Below, one piece after another: positions 7,998 through 16,454 of a stretch of DNA of 41,204 nt. The stretch is from NCBI GenBank assembly GCA_025362395.1, contig JANYGK010000020.1:1-41204 (forward strand). The letters are read 5' to 3'. The position numbers and the translations under genes are program-made. The notes beneath the pieces are model-generated. The model saw only the letters and a program-made list of their open reading frames with translations, did no database searches and was not told the origin of the DNA. The stretch's first letter is position 1. Each line of letters opens with the position of its first letter. The DNA is from Bacteroidota bacterium (lineage in GTDB: Bacteria; Bacteroidota; Bacteroidia; B-17B0; Aurantibacillaceae).

Positions 7998-10295
7998 ATG
8001 AAGCATTTAAAATATTTCAGAGCGATGTTTTTTTTGCCATTGCTTTCCTTTTCTCAAAACATTACAGTAAGCGGTTATCTCAAGGACGCTGAAACCGGCG
8101 AAACTCTAATTGGAGCAACAGTTTATTCTACTAAAACTAAAACCGGCACCTCCGCAAATACTTATGGCTTTTATTCTCTTTCTTTACCTAAAGGGGACAG
8201 CACAGGCTTGGTATTTACTTTTATAGGCTACGCGGCTCAAATTAAAAAAGTAATATTGGATCAAAGTATCGAGTTAAATATTAAACTTGTTTCTTCGGCA
8301 GGTCAACTATCGGAGGTTACTATTACCTCAAAAAGAAATAATGAAAATGTGGAAAAACCACAAATGGGGGTAATTGATATTCCAATTCAAAAAATAAAAG
8401 AGCTTCCTGCCATTTTTGGTGAAACGGACGTTTTAAAAATAATTCAGTTATTACCGGGAGTTCAATCAGGCAACGAAGGAACAACCGGTTTTTTTGTGCG
8501 CGGCGGCAATTCAGATCAAAATCTTGTTCAATTAGATGAGGCAACGGTATACAATCCCAATCATCTATTCGGATTGTTCAGTACGTTTAATACCAAAGCA
8601 TTAAATAATGTAACGCTTATTAAAGGAGGGTTCCCTGCCCAATATGGAGGAAGGTTATCTTCTATTCTTGACATTACAATGAAAGAAGGGAATAATCAAA
8701 AATATAAAGTGGAAGGCGGGTTAGGTATTATCTCTTCTAACATCACTATTGAAGGGCCGATTGTAAAAGAAAAAGCTTCATTTATAATTTCTGCCCGGAG
8801 AACTTACTTAGACTTATTAATAAAACCTTTTTTACCAAAAGGTATAGCTACTGCTTATAATTTTTATGATTTAAATGCAAAAATAAACTGGCAGGTTTCA
8901 AAAAGAGATCGATTATTTTTAAGTGCCTTTAAAGGAAACGATAATGCCGTATACACTGAAGCGAGTAGCATTAATTATGGGATAAAATTTGGTAATTCAA
9001 CAGCCACATTGAGATGGAATCATTTGTTTGGACAAAAACTGTTTGTAAATACTTCGTTGATATATAATACTTACTTGCTAAACCTAACAACGGTTCAGGG
9101 TAAATATTATGCACAGGTTTACTCAGGTATTAAAGATATAAACGGAAAAACTGAGTTTCAGTATTTTCCAAACAGTAAACACAAACTACTGTTTGGTTTA
9201 AATTATACATATCACACGTTTACATCAACCGGCAAATCAGACAAACTCCCCTCAAACTCACAGGTGTCAAATATAAATACGGGTAAAATACCGCCAAGGT
9301 ATTCAAATGAAATGGCAATTTATTTAAATGATGAATTTACAATTACTAAAAGAGTTGGGCTTAGCGCAGGAATTAGAACACCGGCATTCATAACAAAAAA
9401 TGCTTCCTATTATACTTGGGAGCCTCGTGCAACAATAAAGGTTTCAGTTAATTCTTCTTCGTCTATAAAAGCAGCCTATACTGTGATGAATCAATTTTTA
9501 CACATCGTTCCGAGTTCAAGTGCCTCCCTGCCTTTCGACCTTTGGATTCCGTCAAGCAAGATTACTAAGCCCGAACGATCAGAGCAATATGCAATAGGAT
9601 ACTTTAGAAATTTTAAGCAGAATAAATATGAAACAAGTGTTGAAGTTTATTACAAAACAATGCAAAATCAGGTGGCTTTTAAAGAAGGAACTCAATTATT
9701 AGAACAAAAAAATAGGGATAGTTCTTTAGTCTTTGGGAAAGGTTGGAGTTACGGAGCAGAGTTTTTTTTAAAGAGAAATACCGGGAAATTTACCGGTTGG
9801 ATTGCCTATACATTATCTTGGACGTATCAACAATTTAAGGATTTAAACTTCGGCGAAAAATTCCCTTTTAAATATGACAGAAGACACGTCTTGTCTCTTG
9901 TTGGAACATATAAATTAAGTAAGCGATGGACTCTATCTGCCGATTTTGTTTTATCGTCAGGCAGTGCGTATACGTTACCAACCGGCAGAACAAATGTTAT
10001 TAACGGCGGAACTTTGTATGATGGCGTTTATTACGTTTATGACAAGAGAAATAACTATCGTCTAAATCTTTACCACCGTTTTGATGTTGGAGCCACTTAC
10101 AGAAAACATAAAACTTTATTTAAAGGGAAAGTTCCATTCATTTCCGAATGGGTATTTAGCATTTATAATATTTATAGCCATCGAAATCCTTACTTCGTTT
10201 ATTTAACGGTTGATCCTGTTACACAAGAGCCAAAAGCAAAACAAGTTTCTTTATTACCAATTATTCCGAGTATTACCTATAATTTTAAGTTTTAA
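7998..10295 (+). CDS. TonB-dependent receptor with carboxypeptidase-like N-terminal domain
   Basis: The 765-residue protein has a signal peptide (to about residue 20) and a carboxypeptidase-regulatory-like domain (about 22-105, ETGETLIGATVYSTKTKTGT). A plug domain follows (about 125-235, with FFVRGGNSDQNLVQLDEA and LIKGGFPAQYGGRLSSILDI), then a 22-strand-type barrel ending in YNFKF. TonB/ExbBD-energised receptors carry large or scarce ligands across the outer membrane. The substrate cannot be read from sequence. The DUF4249 lipoprotein starts 3 bases after its stop, a pairing common in Bacteroidota and distinct from SusC/SusD. At 765 residues it is shorter than typical SusC proteins (about 1000) and closer to the FecA/DUF4249-linked group. 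Confidence 0.9.
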   Translation: MKHLKYFRAMFFLPLLSFSQNITVSGYLKDAETGETLIGATVYSTKTKTGTSANTYGFYSLSLPKGDSTGLVFTFIGYAAQIKKVILDQSIELNIKLVSSAGQLSEVTITSKRNNENVEKPQMGVIDIPIQKIKELPAIFGETDVLKIIQLLPGVQSGNEGTTGFFVRGGNSDQNLVQLDEATVYNPNHLFGLFSTFNTKALNNVTLIKGGFPAQYGGRLSSILDITMKEGNNQKYKVEGGLGIISSNITIEGPIVKEKASFIISARRTYLDLLIKPFLPKGIATAYNFYDLNAKINWQVSKRDRLFLSAFKGNDNAVYTEASSINYGIKFGNSTATLRWNHLFGQKLFVNTSLIYNTYLLNLTTVQGKYYAQVYSGIKDINGKTEFQYFPNSKHKLLFGLNYTYHTFTSTGKSDKLPSNSQVSNINTGKIPPRYSNEMAIYLNDEFTITKRVGLSAGIRTPAFITKNASYYTWEPRATIKVSVNSSSSIKAAYTVMNQFLHIVPSSSASLPFDLWIPSSKITKPERSEQYAIGYFRNFKQNKYETSVEVYYKTMQNQVAFKEGTQLLEQKNRDSSLVFGKGWSYGAEFFLKRNTGKFTGWIAYTLSWTYQQFKDLNFGEKFPFKYDRRHVLSLVGTYKLSKRWTLSADFVLSSGSAYTLPTGRTNVINGGTLYDGVYYVYDKRNNYRLNLYHRFDVGATYRKHKTLFKGKVPFISEWVFSIYNIYSHRNPYFVYLTVDPVTQEPKAKQVSLLPIIPSITYNFKF

Positions 10296-10298
10296 GAA

Positions 10299-11192
10299 AT
10301 GAAAAATCCAATAAGCTTATTTTTAATCATAGCTCTCACAGTGTTATTTGCGTGTCAGAAAGAGATTAAACTTAAGCCGGCTCAATATGACGGTCAATTA
10401 TCAATTGAATGTATTTTAATTCCGGGACAAATTCCGCAACTGTTTTTGCAAAGCAGCGTTCCTTTTTTTAGTCCCAATACTACGCCATCCCAATTATTTG
10501 TTAGAGGTGCAAATGTAAGCATAACGGGCAGCTTTACAGATAATCTAACCACTGATTCAGTATTTGATAAATTTAGATGTAGATGGATTCCTTTTTATAA
10601 AGGAGCAATTCCTTCTCAGAGCGGGCAAACGTATAATCTTTCTGTTACCTACGGCAGTAAAACTTATACGGCAAGTACAACAATTAATCAACTGAAGGTT
10701 TCCATCTCTACAACCTCTTATGTTGCTGAATTTCATGATGTGTATGGGGCGCATGAAGGAGTTATCATTAATTTTACGGATATTGCGGGGTCTGAAAATT
10801 TTTATCGTTATCAAATGAGTAGAGTAATTGACAGTTCTGTTTATGGTTCTTCGAGCCTTGGTTTAATTCATAGCACCTGTACAAATGGCGCGTTTTTCTA
10901 TATAAGGGAATTCAGCCGTTCTATTTATTTTGATAAGGGACTTGATGGTCAAAGTATGCAACTCGTTGTTGAACCGGCGTATGGCCATAGTCAAAATGAT
11001 ACGGCATTTGTTTTTGTACAATCTTTAGATAAAAATTCGGCAGAATTTTATGACAACCTTGATAAACAAAAATTAGCGCAATATAATCCGTTTATAGAGC
11101 CTGTTTTCTTGAAAACAAAAATAGCGGGTTGCATTGGTATTTTCGGATCTGCGGTCGTTTCTGATTCTTTACTTTTTGTATATCCTGAATAA
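10299..11192 (+). CDS. DUF4249 family lipoprotein, partner of the TonB receptor
   Basis: The 297-residue protein has a lipoprotein signal peptide (LTVLFAC, Cys19) followed by the DUF4249 pattern: a short charged linker, LSIECILIPGQIPQLFLQSS, a beta-rich domain with ANVSITGSF, then YNLSVTYGSKTYTAST. DUF4249 proteins usually accompany TonB-dependent receptors and are thought to sit at the cell surface much as SusD does, but their ligands are unknown. Tight spacing on both sides (3 bases upstream, 4 downstream) indicates translation as one operon with its neighbours. It is somewhat shorter than the usual 350-400 residues. Confidence 0.8.
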   Translation: MKNPISLFLIIALTVLFACQKEIKLKPAQYDGQLSIECILIPGQIPQLFLQSSVPFFSPNTTPSQLFVRGANVSITGSFTDNLTTDSVFDKFRCRWIPFYKGAIPSQSGQTYNLSVTYGSKTYTASTTINQLKVSISTTSYVAEFHDVYGAHEGVIINFTDIAGSENFYRYQMSRVIDSSVYGSSSLGLIHSTCTNGAFFYIREFSRSIYFDKGLDGQSMQLVVEPAYGHSQNDTAFVFVQSLDKNSAEFYDNLDKQKLAQYNPFIEPVFLKTKIAGCIGIFGSAVVSDSLLFVYPE

Positions 11193-11196
11193 AATA

Positions 11197-11907
11197 ATGA
11201 AATATAAAAATTTATATCTGTTGTCTTACATTATTTTGATGACCTCCACATCCAAATCGCAAGTTCTCTTTAAAATGGGCAATTATCGGAACCTGGCATA
11301 TTCGAGTTTCGGATATAATGGATCATTTGAAAACGCGACTTTTGGTATAGCAAGACGAGATTATATTCGGGTTATTAAAAAAGAAATAATCGGAATACTT
11401 GATGTATCAATACCTATAACCAACCAATTCTTTACCAAGCATGTTTTAAAAAAAGGATTACAGATTGATCTGTATGAGAGCAACAGGTTTAAAATACCGT
11501 TCACACTTGCCTCCTCTTCAATTGTTAGGTATAATAGTCTGGTCAAGTACCATGATGTGACTTCAGAATTTACAATTAATCCGGGCATTTACACTGAAAG
11601 GTTTACCCTTGCCCTTGATTTGAAATATGAGTTAATTTTATTTCGGCATATCAAATATTCACAGCAGTATAGGCAAGATGTCAATAGTAAAGCCGTTAAT
11701 CATTGGACAAACCCTTTATTTGACGTTTTTAAATTCGGAGTTGTTGGCGGGTTTAATTTTAAAAGGTGGGTGATTTACATGAAAACCGGGTATGAAAGAA
11801 ATCCATTTTCTTTTAAAAAATACATACCGGGTTACATAGTGCTTGGTTTTGGCTTTAAGTTCGGCATCAAACCACTAACAAATACGTTAACTACAAAATT
11901 GAATTAG
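11197..11907 (+). CDS. Small predicted outer-membrane beta-barrel protein, third gene of receptor operon
   Basis: From the ATG at 11197 the product is 236 residues with a signal peptide ending near TSKSQ. This ATG is preferred over the in-frame TTG at 11134 because it places the signal peptide at the N-terminus and gives a 4-base gap to the DUF4249 stop. The body is strand-rich and aromatic (ALDLKYELILFRHIKY, RWVIYMKTGYERNPF, IPGYIVLGFGFKFG), consistent with a small barrel or porin-like accessory protein. I do not recognise the family. Position suggests help with uptake or assembly of the upstream receptor pair; a lineage-specific protein of unrelated role is possible. Confidence 0.6.
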   Translation: MKYKNLYLLSYIILMTSTSKSQVLFKMGNYRNLAYSSFGYNGSFENATFGIARRDYIRVIKKEIIGILDVSIPITNQFFTKHVLKKGLQIDLYESNRFKIPFTLASSSIVRYNSLVKYHDVTSEFTINPGIYTERFTLALDLKYELILFRHIKYSQQYRQDVNSKAVNHWTNPLFDVFKFGVVGGFNFKRWVIYMKTGYERNPFSFKKYIPGYIVLGFGFKFGIKPLTNTLTTKLN

Positions 11908-12050
11908 AATTGCGTTTAGCTTTGAATTATAAAATTAACAAAAGGAAAAGAACACTTCGATGCCATTTTCGATGATAAAAGGAAACTTTGTCAAGAAACC
12001 GGAGCCAACCAAGGCAAAGATTAATTCGGGAATTGATTACTTTAAAAAGT

Positions 12051-12071
12051 CCGCCTGCATGGTGGTTTTTT
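12051..12071 (+). terminator. Probable terminator after the receptor operon
   Basis: CCGCC-TGCAT-GGTGG forms a 5-bp stem with one G-T pair and is followed by TTTTTT. It is short but GC-rich in an AT-rich gap between the receptor operon and hisS. The gap (11908-12150) otherwise holds nothing convincing. Confidence 0.45.
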
Positions 12072-12150
12072 GTTTTCATATTACCTTTTCCAGTTCCTTT
12101 CCCCCTTTGCATACCTCTTTTTAAATGCATACTTTTATGTTTTTATAGCT

Positions 12151-13536
12151 ATGAAACCATCTATTCCAAGAGGCACTCGTGATTTCGGCCCCGCTGAAAT
12201 GCAGAAACGCCAATATATTTTTAATATAGTTAAAACCAATTTTCAGTTATTCGGTTATACACCTATTGAAACACCAAGCATGGAAAACATTATCACGCTT
12301 ACCGGTAAGTATGGTGATGAAGGCGATCAGCTGATCTTTAAAATATTAAATTCCCGTTTAAACGAAAGCACTAAAAAAGATGAGCTGAAAAAAGAATTTG
12401 AGCTTTCTCTTGAAAGGCCTCTCAATTCAACATTACTAACTGAGAAAGCGTTACGCTACGACCTTACTGTTCCTTTTGCGCGTTATGTGGTGATGAACCA
12501 ACACGCTCTTACATTTCCTTTTAAACGTTACCAGATACAACCGGTATGGCGCGCCGATAAGCCTAATAAAGGACGTTATCGTGAATTTTACCAGTGCGAT
12601 GCCGATGTAATAGGGTCTAATTCTTTGATAAATGAATTGGAATTATTAGCGATGATGGATAAATCGTTTAACGAACTAAACATCCCGGTGCTTATTAAAT
12701 TTAATAACCGTAAAATATTAAGCGGTATTGCTGAAGTTTTAAACGCGAGCGATAAAATTATTGATATTACTGTGGCCATTGATAAGCTTGATAAGATTGG
12801 AAAAGAAGGAGTTGTAAAAGAACTTACGGAGAAAGGGATTTCAGCCGAAGCCATAAAGAAGCTGGAGCCTTTAATTGATCTGTCGGGATCGAACGCCGAT
12901 AAAGTAGCTGTTTTAAAAACATTTTTAGCAACGAGCGAAACCGGTAAAAAAGGAATTGAAGAAATTGAGTTCCTGTTAACTAATTTAAATACTATAAACA
13001 TTAAACACATTAGCGTAGAGCTTGACATTACCTTAGCACGCGGCTTAAATTATTACACCGGAACTATTTTTGAAGCCAAAGCAAACGCGGGAACCTTTAC
13101 GCCAAGCATATTAGGCGGTGGCCGTTATGATGATCTTACCGGTATTTTCGGATTAAAAGGATTATCAGGTGTCGGTATTTCATTTGGTATTGACCGCATT
13201 TATGATGTGATGGAAGAGTTAAATTTATTCCCGGAGTCTATTAGTAAAGTATCAATTACAAAATTATTATTTACTAATTTTGGTGAAACCGAACAAATGC
13301 ATTGTATAGCCTTAGCCGCTAAAGCGCGTGCCGCCGGCATTAATACGGAAGTATATCCTGAAGCCGCTAAAATGAAAAAACAATTTGAGTATGCCGACAA
13401 AAAACAAATTCCGTTTGTGGCAGTGATTGGTACTAATGAAATAGCAAACCATACAATTATGTTGAAGAACATGACCGGCGGTACGCAAGAGGAAGTAAGT
13501 TTTGAAGAGATGTTAGCTATGTTGCAAGCAAAGTAA
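12151..13536 (+). CDS. hisS: Histidyl-tRNA synthetase
   Basis: The 461-residue class II aminoacyl-tRNA synthetase charges tRNA-His with histidine. The start is set at the ATG of [17 protein letters not shown], the family's conserved N-terminus; an in-frame TTG at 12070 would only add a non-homologous hydrophobic tail. [12 protein letters not shown] (101-112), motif 2 ([19 protein letters not shown], 132-150), the His-specific loop [15 protein letters not shown] (295-309) and motif 3 ([11 protein letters not shown], 340-350) are all present. The C-terminal anticodon-binding domain covers roughly 365-461. An insertion near 68-98 is typical of Bacteroidota HisS. A -7-like TATGTTTT (12136-12143) ends 7 bases before the ATG. 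Confidence 0.96.
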   Translation: MKPSIPRGTRDFGPAEMQKRQYIFNIVKTNFQLFGYTPIETPSMENIITLTGKYGDEGDQLIFKILNSRLNESTKKDELKKEFELSLERPLNSTLLTEKALRYDLTVPFARYVVMNQHALTFPFKRYQIQPVWRADKPNKGRYREFYQCDADVIGSNSLINELELLAMMDKSFNELNIPVLIKFNNRKILSGIAEVLNASDKIIDITVAIDKLDKIGKEGVVKELTEKGISAEAIKKLEPLIDLSGSNADKVAVLKTFLATSETGKKGIEEIEFLLTNLNTINIKHISVELDITLARGLNYYTGTIFEAKANAGTFTPSILGGGRYDDLTGIFGLKGLSGVGISFGIDRIYDVMEELNLFPESISKVSITKLLFTNFGETEQMHCIALAAKARAAGINTEVYPEAAKMKKQFEYADKKQIPFVAVIGTNEIANHTIMLKNMTGGTQEEVSFEEMLAMLQAK

Positions 13537-13642
13537 TAAATTTAAATAGTGTTTCAGACACTCAAGATTTTAAAACCTTGAACTTGAAAGTCTGCTCATT
13601 TATAATAAAAGAAGTGTATCTTTTAAGCTTATTAATACCCTT

Positions 13643-14218
13643 ATGAAAAAAACATACAGCATCATTATTCTTATAGTAGTAACAGTAACTAACATCACCT
13701 CCCAGATAAGCATTAATGGCGGTTTTGAAAAAAGAAATCCTAACGGTAACCCAAAAAACTGGGATACAGAATACAAAACAGGGAGAGCTTACGGCTACAA
13801 TGTAACAGTTGATTCTGTAATAAAACAGGAAGGAAAGTATTCTTTACAAATCCATGAAAACACAAGCGCTGCCGATAAAAGCTTTGGGGCATGCGCCCTC
13901 ACTATCCTCAATAAATATAACGGAACCAGTGTAACTTTAAAAGGCTATTTAAAAACGGAAGATGTAAAGGATGGTTGGGGAGGTTTATGGATGCGGATCA
14001 ATAACGAGAATAATATGCTTGAATTTAACAATATGCAACAGGAAAATATTATCCGAACCAATGATTGGAAAGAATACAGTATTACATTGCCTTTGGCAAA
14101 AGATGCCGTTAAAATTGTGATCGGCGGCTTGTTGGTAGGCGAAGGAAAAGTATGGATAGATAACCTGAGAGTATATATTGACGACAAACCCATTGAATAC
14201 GCCCCTTTAAAAAAATAA
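13643..14218 (+). CDS. Secreted carbohydrate-binding-like (galactose-binding fold) protein
   Basis: The 191-residue protein has a signal peptide (ends near ITSQ, residue 20) and a single beta-sandwich domain: INGGFEKRNPNGNPKNWD, GKYSLQIHENTS, VTLKGYLKTEDVKDGWGGLW, DWKEYSITLPL and EGKVWIDNLRVYID. That order is characteristic of the galactose-binding/CBM-like domains that in Bacteroidota often precede S41 peptidases or glycosidases; here the domain stands alone. No catalytic domain or lipobox is present. Ligand unknown. It lies between hisS and rlmD, 106 bases after hisS, and probably has its own promoter (TATCTTTT at 13616-13623, one mismatch). Confidence 0.6.
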   Translation: MKKTYSIIILIVVTVTNITSQISINGGFEKRNPNGNPKNWDTEYKTGRAYGYNVTVDSVIKQEGKYSLQIHENTSAADKSFGACALTILNKYNGTSVTLKGYLKTEDVKDGWGGLWMRINNENNMLEFNNMQQENIIRTNDWKEYSITLPLAKDAVKIVIGGLLVGEGKVWIDNLRVYIDDKPIEYAPLKK

Positions 14219-14236
14219 TCAGCGTTATCTGCGTTC
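14217..14236. repeat. Dispersed intergenic repeat, ATCAGCG/ATCTGCG type
   Basis: AATCAGCGTTATCTGCGTTC overlaps the stop codon of the upstream gene. Sixteen of 20 positions match TATCAGCGAAATCTGCGGTG at 30813-30832, and 16 of 20 match AATCTGTGTTATCCGTGTTC at 35886-35905. All three copies lie at gene 3' ends. Confidence 0.55.
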
Positions 14237-14282
14237 ACATCACACCTCTTCCTTCTCACTTCTCATTTTTCCTCAAATATAT

Positions 14283-14290
14283 TATCTTTG
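14283..14290 (+). promoter_or_regulatory. -7 element (TATCTTTG) of rlmD, leaderless arrangement
   Basis: TATCTTTG matches TAnnTTTG exactly and is separated from the rlmD ATG (14297) by only six bases, so transcription should begin at or next to the start codon. It also argues against the in-frame TTG at 14288, which lies inside the element. Confidence 0.6.
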
Positions 14291-14296
14291 GGCCCT

Positions 14297-15703
14297 ATGA
14301 ATAAAATTAAGAAAAATATTTTTGTTGAAAATGCTGCCATCGTTGATATATCATCAGAAGGCAAGTCTGTGGCAAAAGTAGACGGTATGGTTATTTTTAT
14401 AGACGGCGGCGTACCGGGTGATGTAGCGGATGTAATGATTACCCGCAAAAAAAATAATTATGCGGAGGGACATATTGTAACTTTAAAAGAAGCGTCACGA
14501 GATAGAATAGAGCCTGTTTGTCAACATTTTGGCGCATGCGGAGGCTGTAAATGGCAAAATCTTAATTACGCTAACCAATTACTCTTTAAACAAAAAACAG
14601 TTTCTGATGCTTTCACCAGAATTGGTAAGCTCGATATTTCTACGCTACAACCTATTTTCCCTAATAAAGAAGAATATTATTACCGAAATAAATTGGAATT
14701 TTCTTTTTCGGATAAAAAATGGCTGACAAGCGAGGAGATTAAGAGCGGCGAGGAAATTAATAACCGCAATGCATTAGGGTTTCACATTCCTAAAATGTTT
14801 GATAAAATATTAGATATTCAAACCTGTTATTTACAGGCAGAGCCTTCTAATTCGATCAGGAATGAAATAAAGGCTTTTGCCTTAAAAAATGAGCTGAGCT
14901 TTTTTGGTGTACGTGATAAAACAGGTTTACTAAGAACGTTAATGATCCGTACAGCAAGTACCGGTGAGCTCATGGTGCTAATTCAGTTTTTTGAGAACCA
15001 ACCGGCAAACATTACTTTACTCTTAAACCATTTAAAAAATACGTTTCCCGCAATTACTTCTTTACAATATGTCATAAACCAAAAAGGGAATGATACCTTG
15101 CAGGACCTTGATATTAAAACCCACTATGGGCGCGATCATATTTTTGAAGAAATGGAAGGGCTAAAGTTTAAGATCAGTGCAAAATCTTTTTACCAAACCA
15201 ATTCTTTACAAGCTTACGAACTGTATAAAATAACACGCAATTTTTGCGGCTTAACGGGCAATGAAGTAGTTTACGATTTATACACCGGCACCGGCACTAT
15301 TGCTAACTTTATAGCCGATAAGGCAAAAAAAGTGGTGGGGATAGAGTATGTAGAGGATGCCGTAGCAGACGCGAACGTAAACTCACACCTGAATGGCATT
15401 GTCAACACCTCTTTTTTTGCAGGTGATATGAAAGATATTTTAAATGAAGAGTTTATTACCAAGCATGGAAAACCGGATGTTATCATAACAGACCCGCCCA
15501 GGGCAGGGATGCATGAAGATGTGGTAAGAGCACTGCTTAAGGCTGCGCCAAAAAAAATAGTATACGTAAGTTGTAATCCGGCCACCCAAGCAAGGGATTT
15601 GGCTATGATGGCGGATGATTACAGTATACAAAGTATACAGGCCGTAGATATGTTCCCCCAAACCGCACATGTTGAAAACGTAGTGCTACTTGTTAGAAAA
15701 TAA
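14297..15703 (+). CDS. rlmD: 23S rRNA (uracil-5-)-methyltransferase, RlmD/RumA family
   Basis: The 468-residue SAM-dependent enzyme methylates C5 of a uracil in 23S rRNA (U1939 for E. coli RlmD; RlmC or TrmA-like specificity cannot be excluded). It has an N-terminal TRAM domain (about 5-60) and the iron-sulfur cluster cysteines CQHFGACGGCKW (Cys75, 81, 84) plus a later Cys in DIQTCYLQ. The SAM site VVYDLYTGTGTIANFIA, the catalytic-domain DPPRAGMHEDVV and the nucleophile loop YVSCNPATQARDL follow. Length fits the family (430-470). The ATG at 14297 was chosen over the TTG at 14288 because of the promoter geometry. Confidence 0.93.
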   Translation: MNKIKKNIFVENAAIVDISSEGKSVAKVDGMVIFIDGGVPGDVADVMITRKKNNYAEGHIVTLKEASRDRIEPVCQHFGACGGCKWQNLNYANQLLFKQKTVSDAFTRIGKLDISTLQPIFPNKEEYYYRNKLEFSFSDKKWLTSEEIKSGEEINNRNALGFHIPKMFDKILDIQTCYLQAEPSNSIRNEIKAFALKNELSFFGVRDKTGLLRTLMIRTASTGELMVLIQFFENQPANITLLLNHLKNTFPAITSLQYVINQKGNDTLQDLDIKTHYGRDHIFEEMEGLKFKISAKSFYQTNSLQAYELYKITRNFCGLTGNEVVYDLYTGTGTIANFIADKAKKVVGIEYVEDAVADANVNSHLNGIVNTSFFAGDMKDILNEEFITKHGKPDVIITDPPRAGMHEDVVRALLKAAPKKIVYVSCNPATQARDLAMMADDYSIQSIQAVDMFPQTAHVENVVLLVRK

Positions 15704-15802
15704 ATACTCTTTTTAAGTTCTTTTATAGGTTCGGTGTAACCATTTTACTTAATTTTAGGTTTAACTACTACACCTAATTTCTAACAACTAATCCTAAAAT
15801 TT

Positions 15803-16087
15803 ATGACATCTGCATTTGAAAGTATAGATAAAGAAAAAATAGAAGCTTTAAAATTTCCAAGCAACGAGGTTTTAACCGATAAAGACGCTATTAAAGAAAG
15901 AGAATCCGAATTAAACCGCGCGCTCACTTTGGGCAATTTGGAGCATACAAAGATCAAAATTTATTTTGAAGACGATATGTCAAAAAAAATTGTTGAAACC
16001 ACTGTTTGGGGAGTTACAGATAAAAGGGTTATTTTAAAACAAGGCGTTGTAATTCCTATTCACAGGGTACATAAAATATCTTTATAA
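15803..16087 (+). CDS. Conserved 94-residue protein of unknown function
   Basis: A small acidic/lysine-rich protein without signal peptide or membrane helix. It opens with a helical, charged segment (ESIDKEKIEALKFPSNEVLT, then DAIKERESELNRAL) and ends with a strand-rich part (TKIKIYFEDDMSKKIVETTV, then WGVTDKRVILKQGVVIPIHR) resembling a small SH3- or Sm-like barrel. It looks like one of the short conserved Bacteroidota cytosolic proteins; I cannot give it a function. The ATG is preceded by an A-rich leader, and a strong terminator follows 19 bases after the stop, which supports a genuine expressed gene. Confidence 0.75.
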   Translation: MTSAFESIDKEKIEALKFPSNEVLTDKDAIKERESELNRALTLGNLEHTKIKIYFEDDMSKKIVETTVWGVTDKRVILKQGVVIPIHRVHKISL

Positions 16088-16106
16088 ATGTATTACAGTA
16101 ACTCTA

Positions 16107-16139
16107 AAGCCCCATGATATAATATCATGGGGCTTTTTT
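16107..16139 (+). terminator. Rho-independent terminator after the 94-residue protein
   Basis: AAGCCCCATGAT / ATCATGGGGCTT forms a perfect 12-bp stem (13 with the next A-T pair) and is followed by TTTTTT. Confidence 0.92.
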
Positions 16140-16205
16140 GTTAATGAGCGGGAGTATCCGGCGTTAGTTGTTTTCCACAAAGGAAGATAAATTACCTAAA
16201 AGATA

Positions 16206-16388
16206 CGGCCGTGAGGAAAAGGTAAATGCATAAACGGAAAAGGTAAATGCGGCAAAGAAAAGTTAGCGGCCGCAAAGAAAAGGTAAATGCACAAACGGAA
16301 AAGGTAAACGCGGCAAAGAAAAGTTAACGGCCGCAAAGAAAAGGTAAATGCACAAATGGAAAAGGTAAACGCGGCAGAGAAAAGGTAA
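16206..16388. repeat. Three tandem copies of a 61-bp unit built from ~20-bp sub-repeats
   Basis: Units start at 16206, 16267 and 16328, each opening CGGCCG. Units 2 and 3 differ at only a few positions; unit 1 is more diverged. Each unit holds three versions of a 20-21-base sub-repeat with core GAAAAGGTAAA (third version GAAAAGTTAA or GAAAAGGTAA), separated by GC-rich joints such as TGCACAAACG, CGCGGCAAA and CGGCCGCAAA. The period 61 is not a multiple of three and no frame stays open, so it is not coding. It lies between two convergent transcription units and their terminators. No unique spacers, so not CRISPR. Confidence 0.85.
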
Positions 16389-16399
16389 TATCAACCCGG

Positions 16400-16429
16400 A
16401 AAAACCGCTTGCTTTTTTTAAGCAAACGG
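16400..16429 (-). terminator. Terminator of the giant adhesin gene
   Basis: Read on the minus strand, CCGTTTGCTT and AAGCAAGCGG pair over 10 positions with one mismatch, then TTTTT follows. It lies 26 bases past the adhesin stop codon. Confidence 0.8.
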
Positions 16430-16454
16430 AATAAAAAACAGGATTTACTGTTAT

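Noticed and set aside
11960-12124. 54-codon frame in the gap before hisS
   Set aside because: It reads through the GC-rich hairpin and poly-T at 12051-12071, has a low-complexity end and no recognisable motif; the hairpin is better explained as a terminator.
12070-12150. Upstream TTG start for hisS adding 27 residues
   Set aside because: The extra residues are hydrophobic and not part of the HisS family, and the ATG at 12151 begins the conserved sequence.
12588-13028. 146-codon frame antisense to hisS
   Set aside because: It lies entirely within the conserved hisS gene and its Ser/Leu-rich translation is typical of antisense shadows.
16206-16388. CRISPR array
   Set aside because: Sub-repeats are contiguous, without unique 30-40-base spacers, and no cas gene is present.
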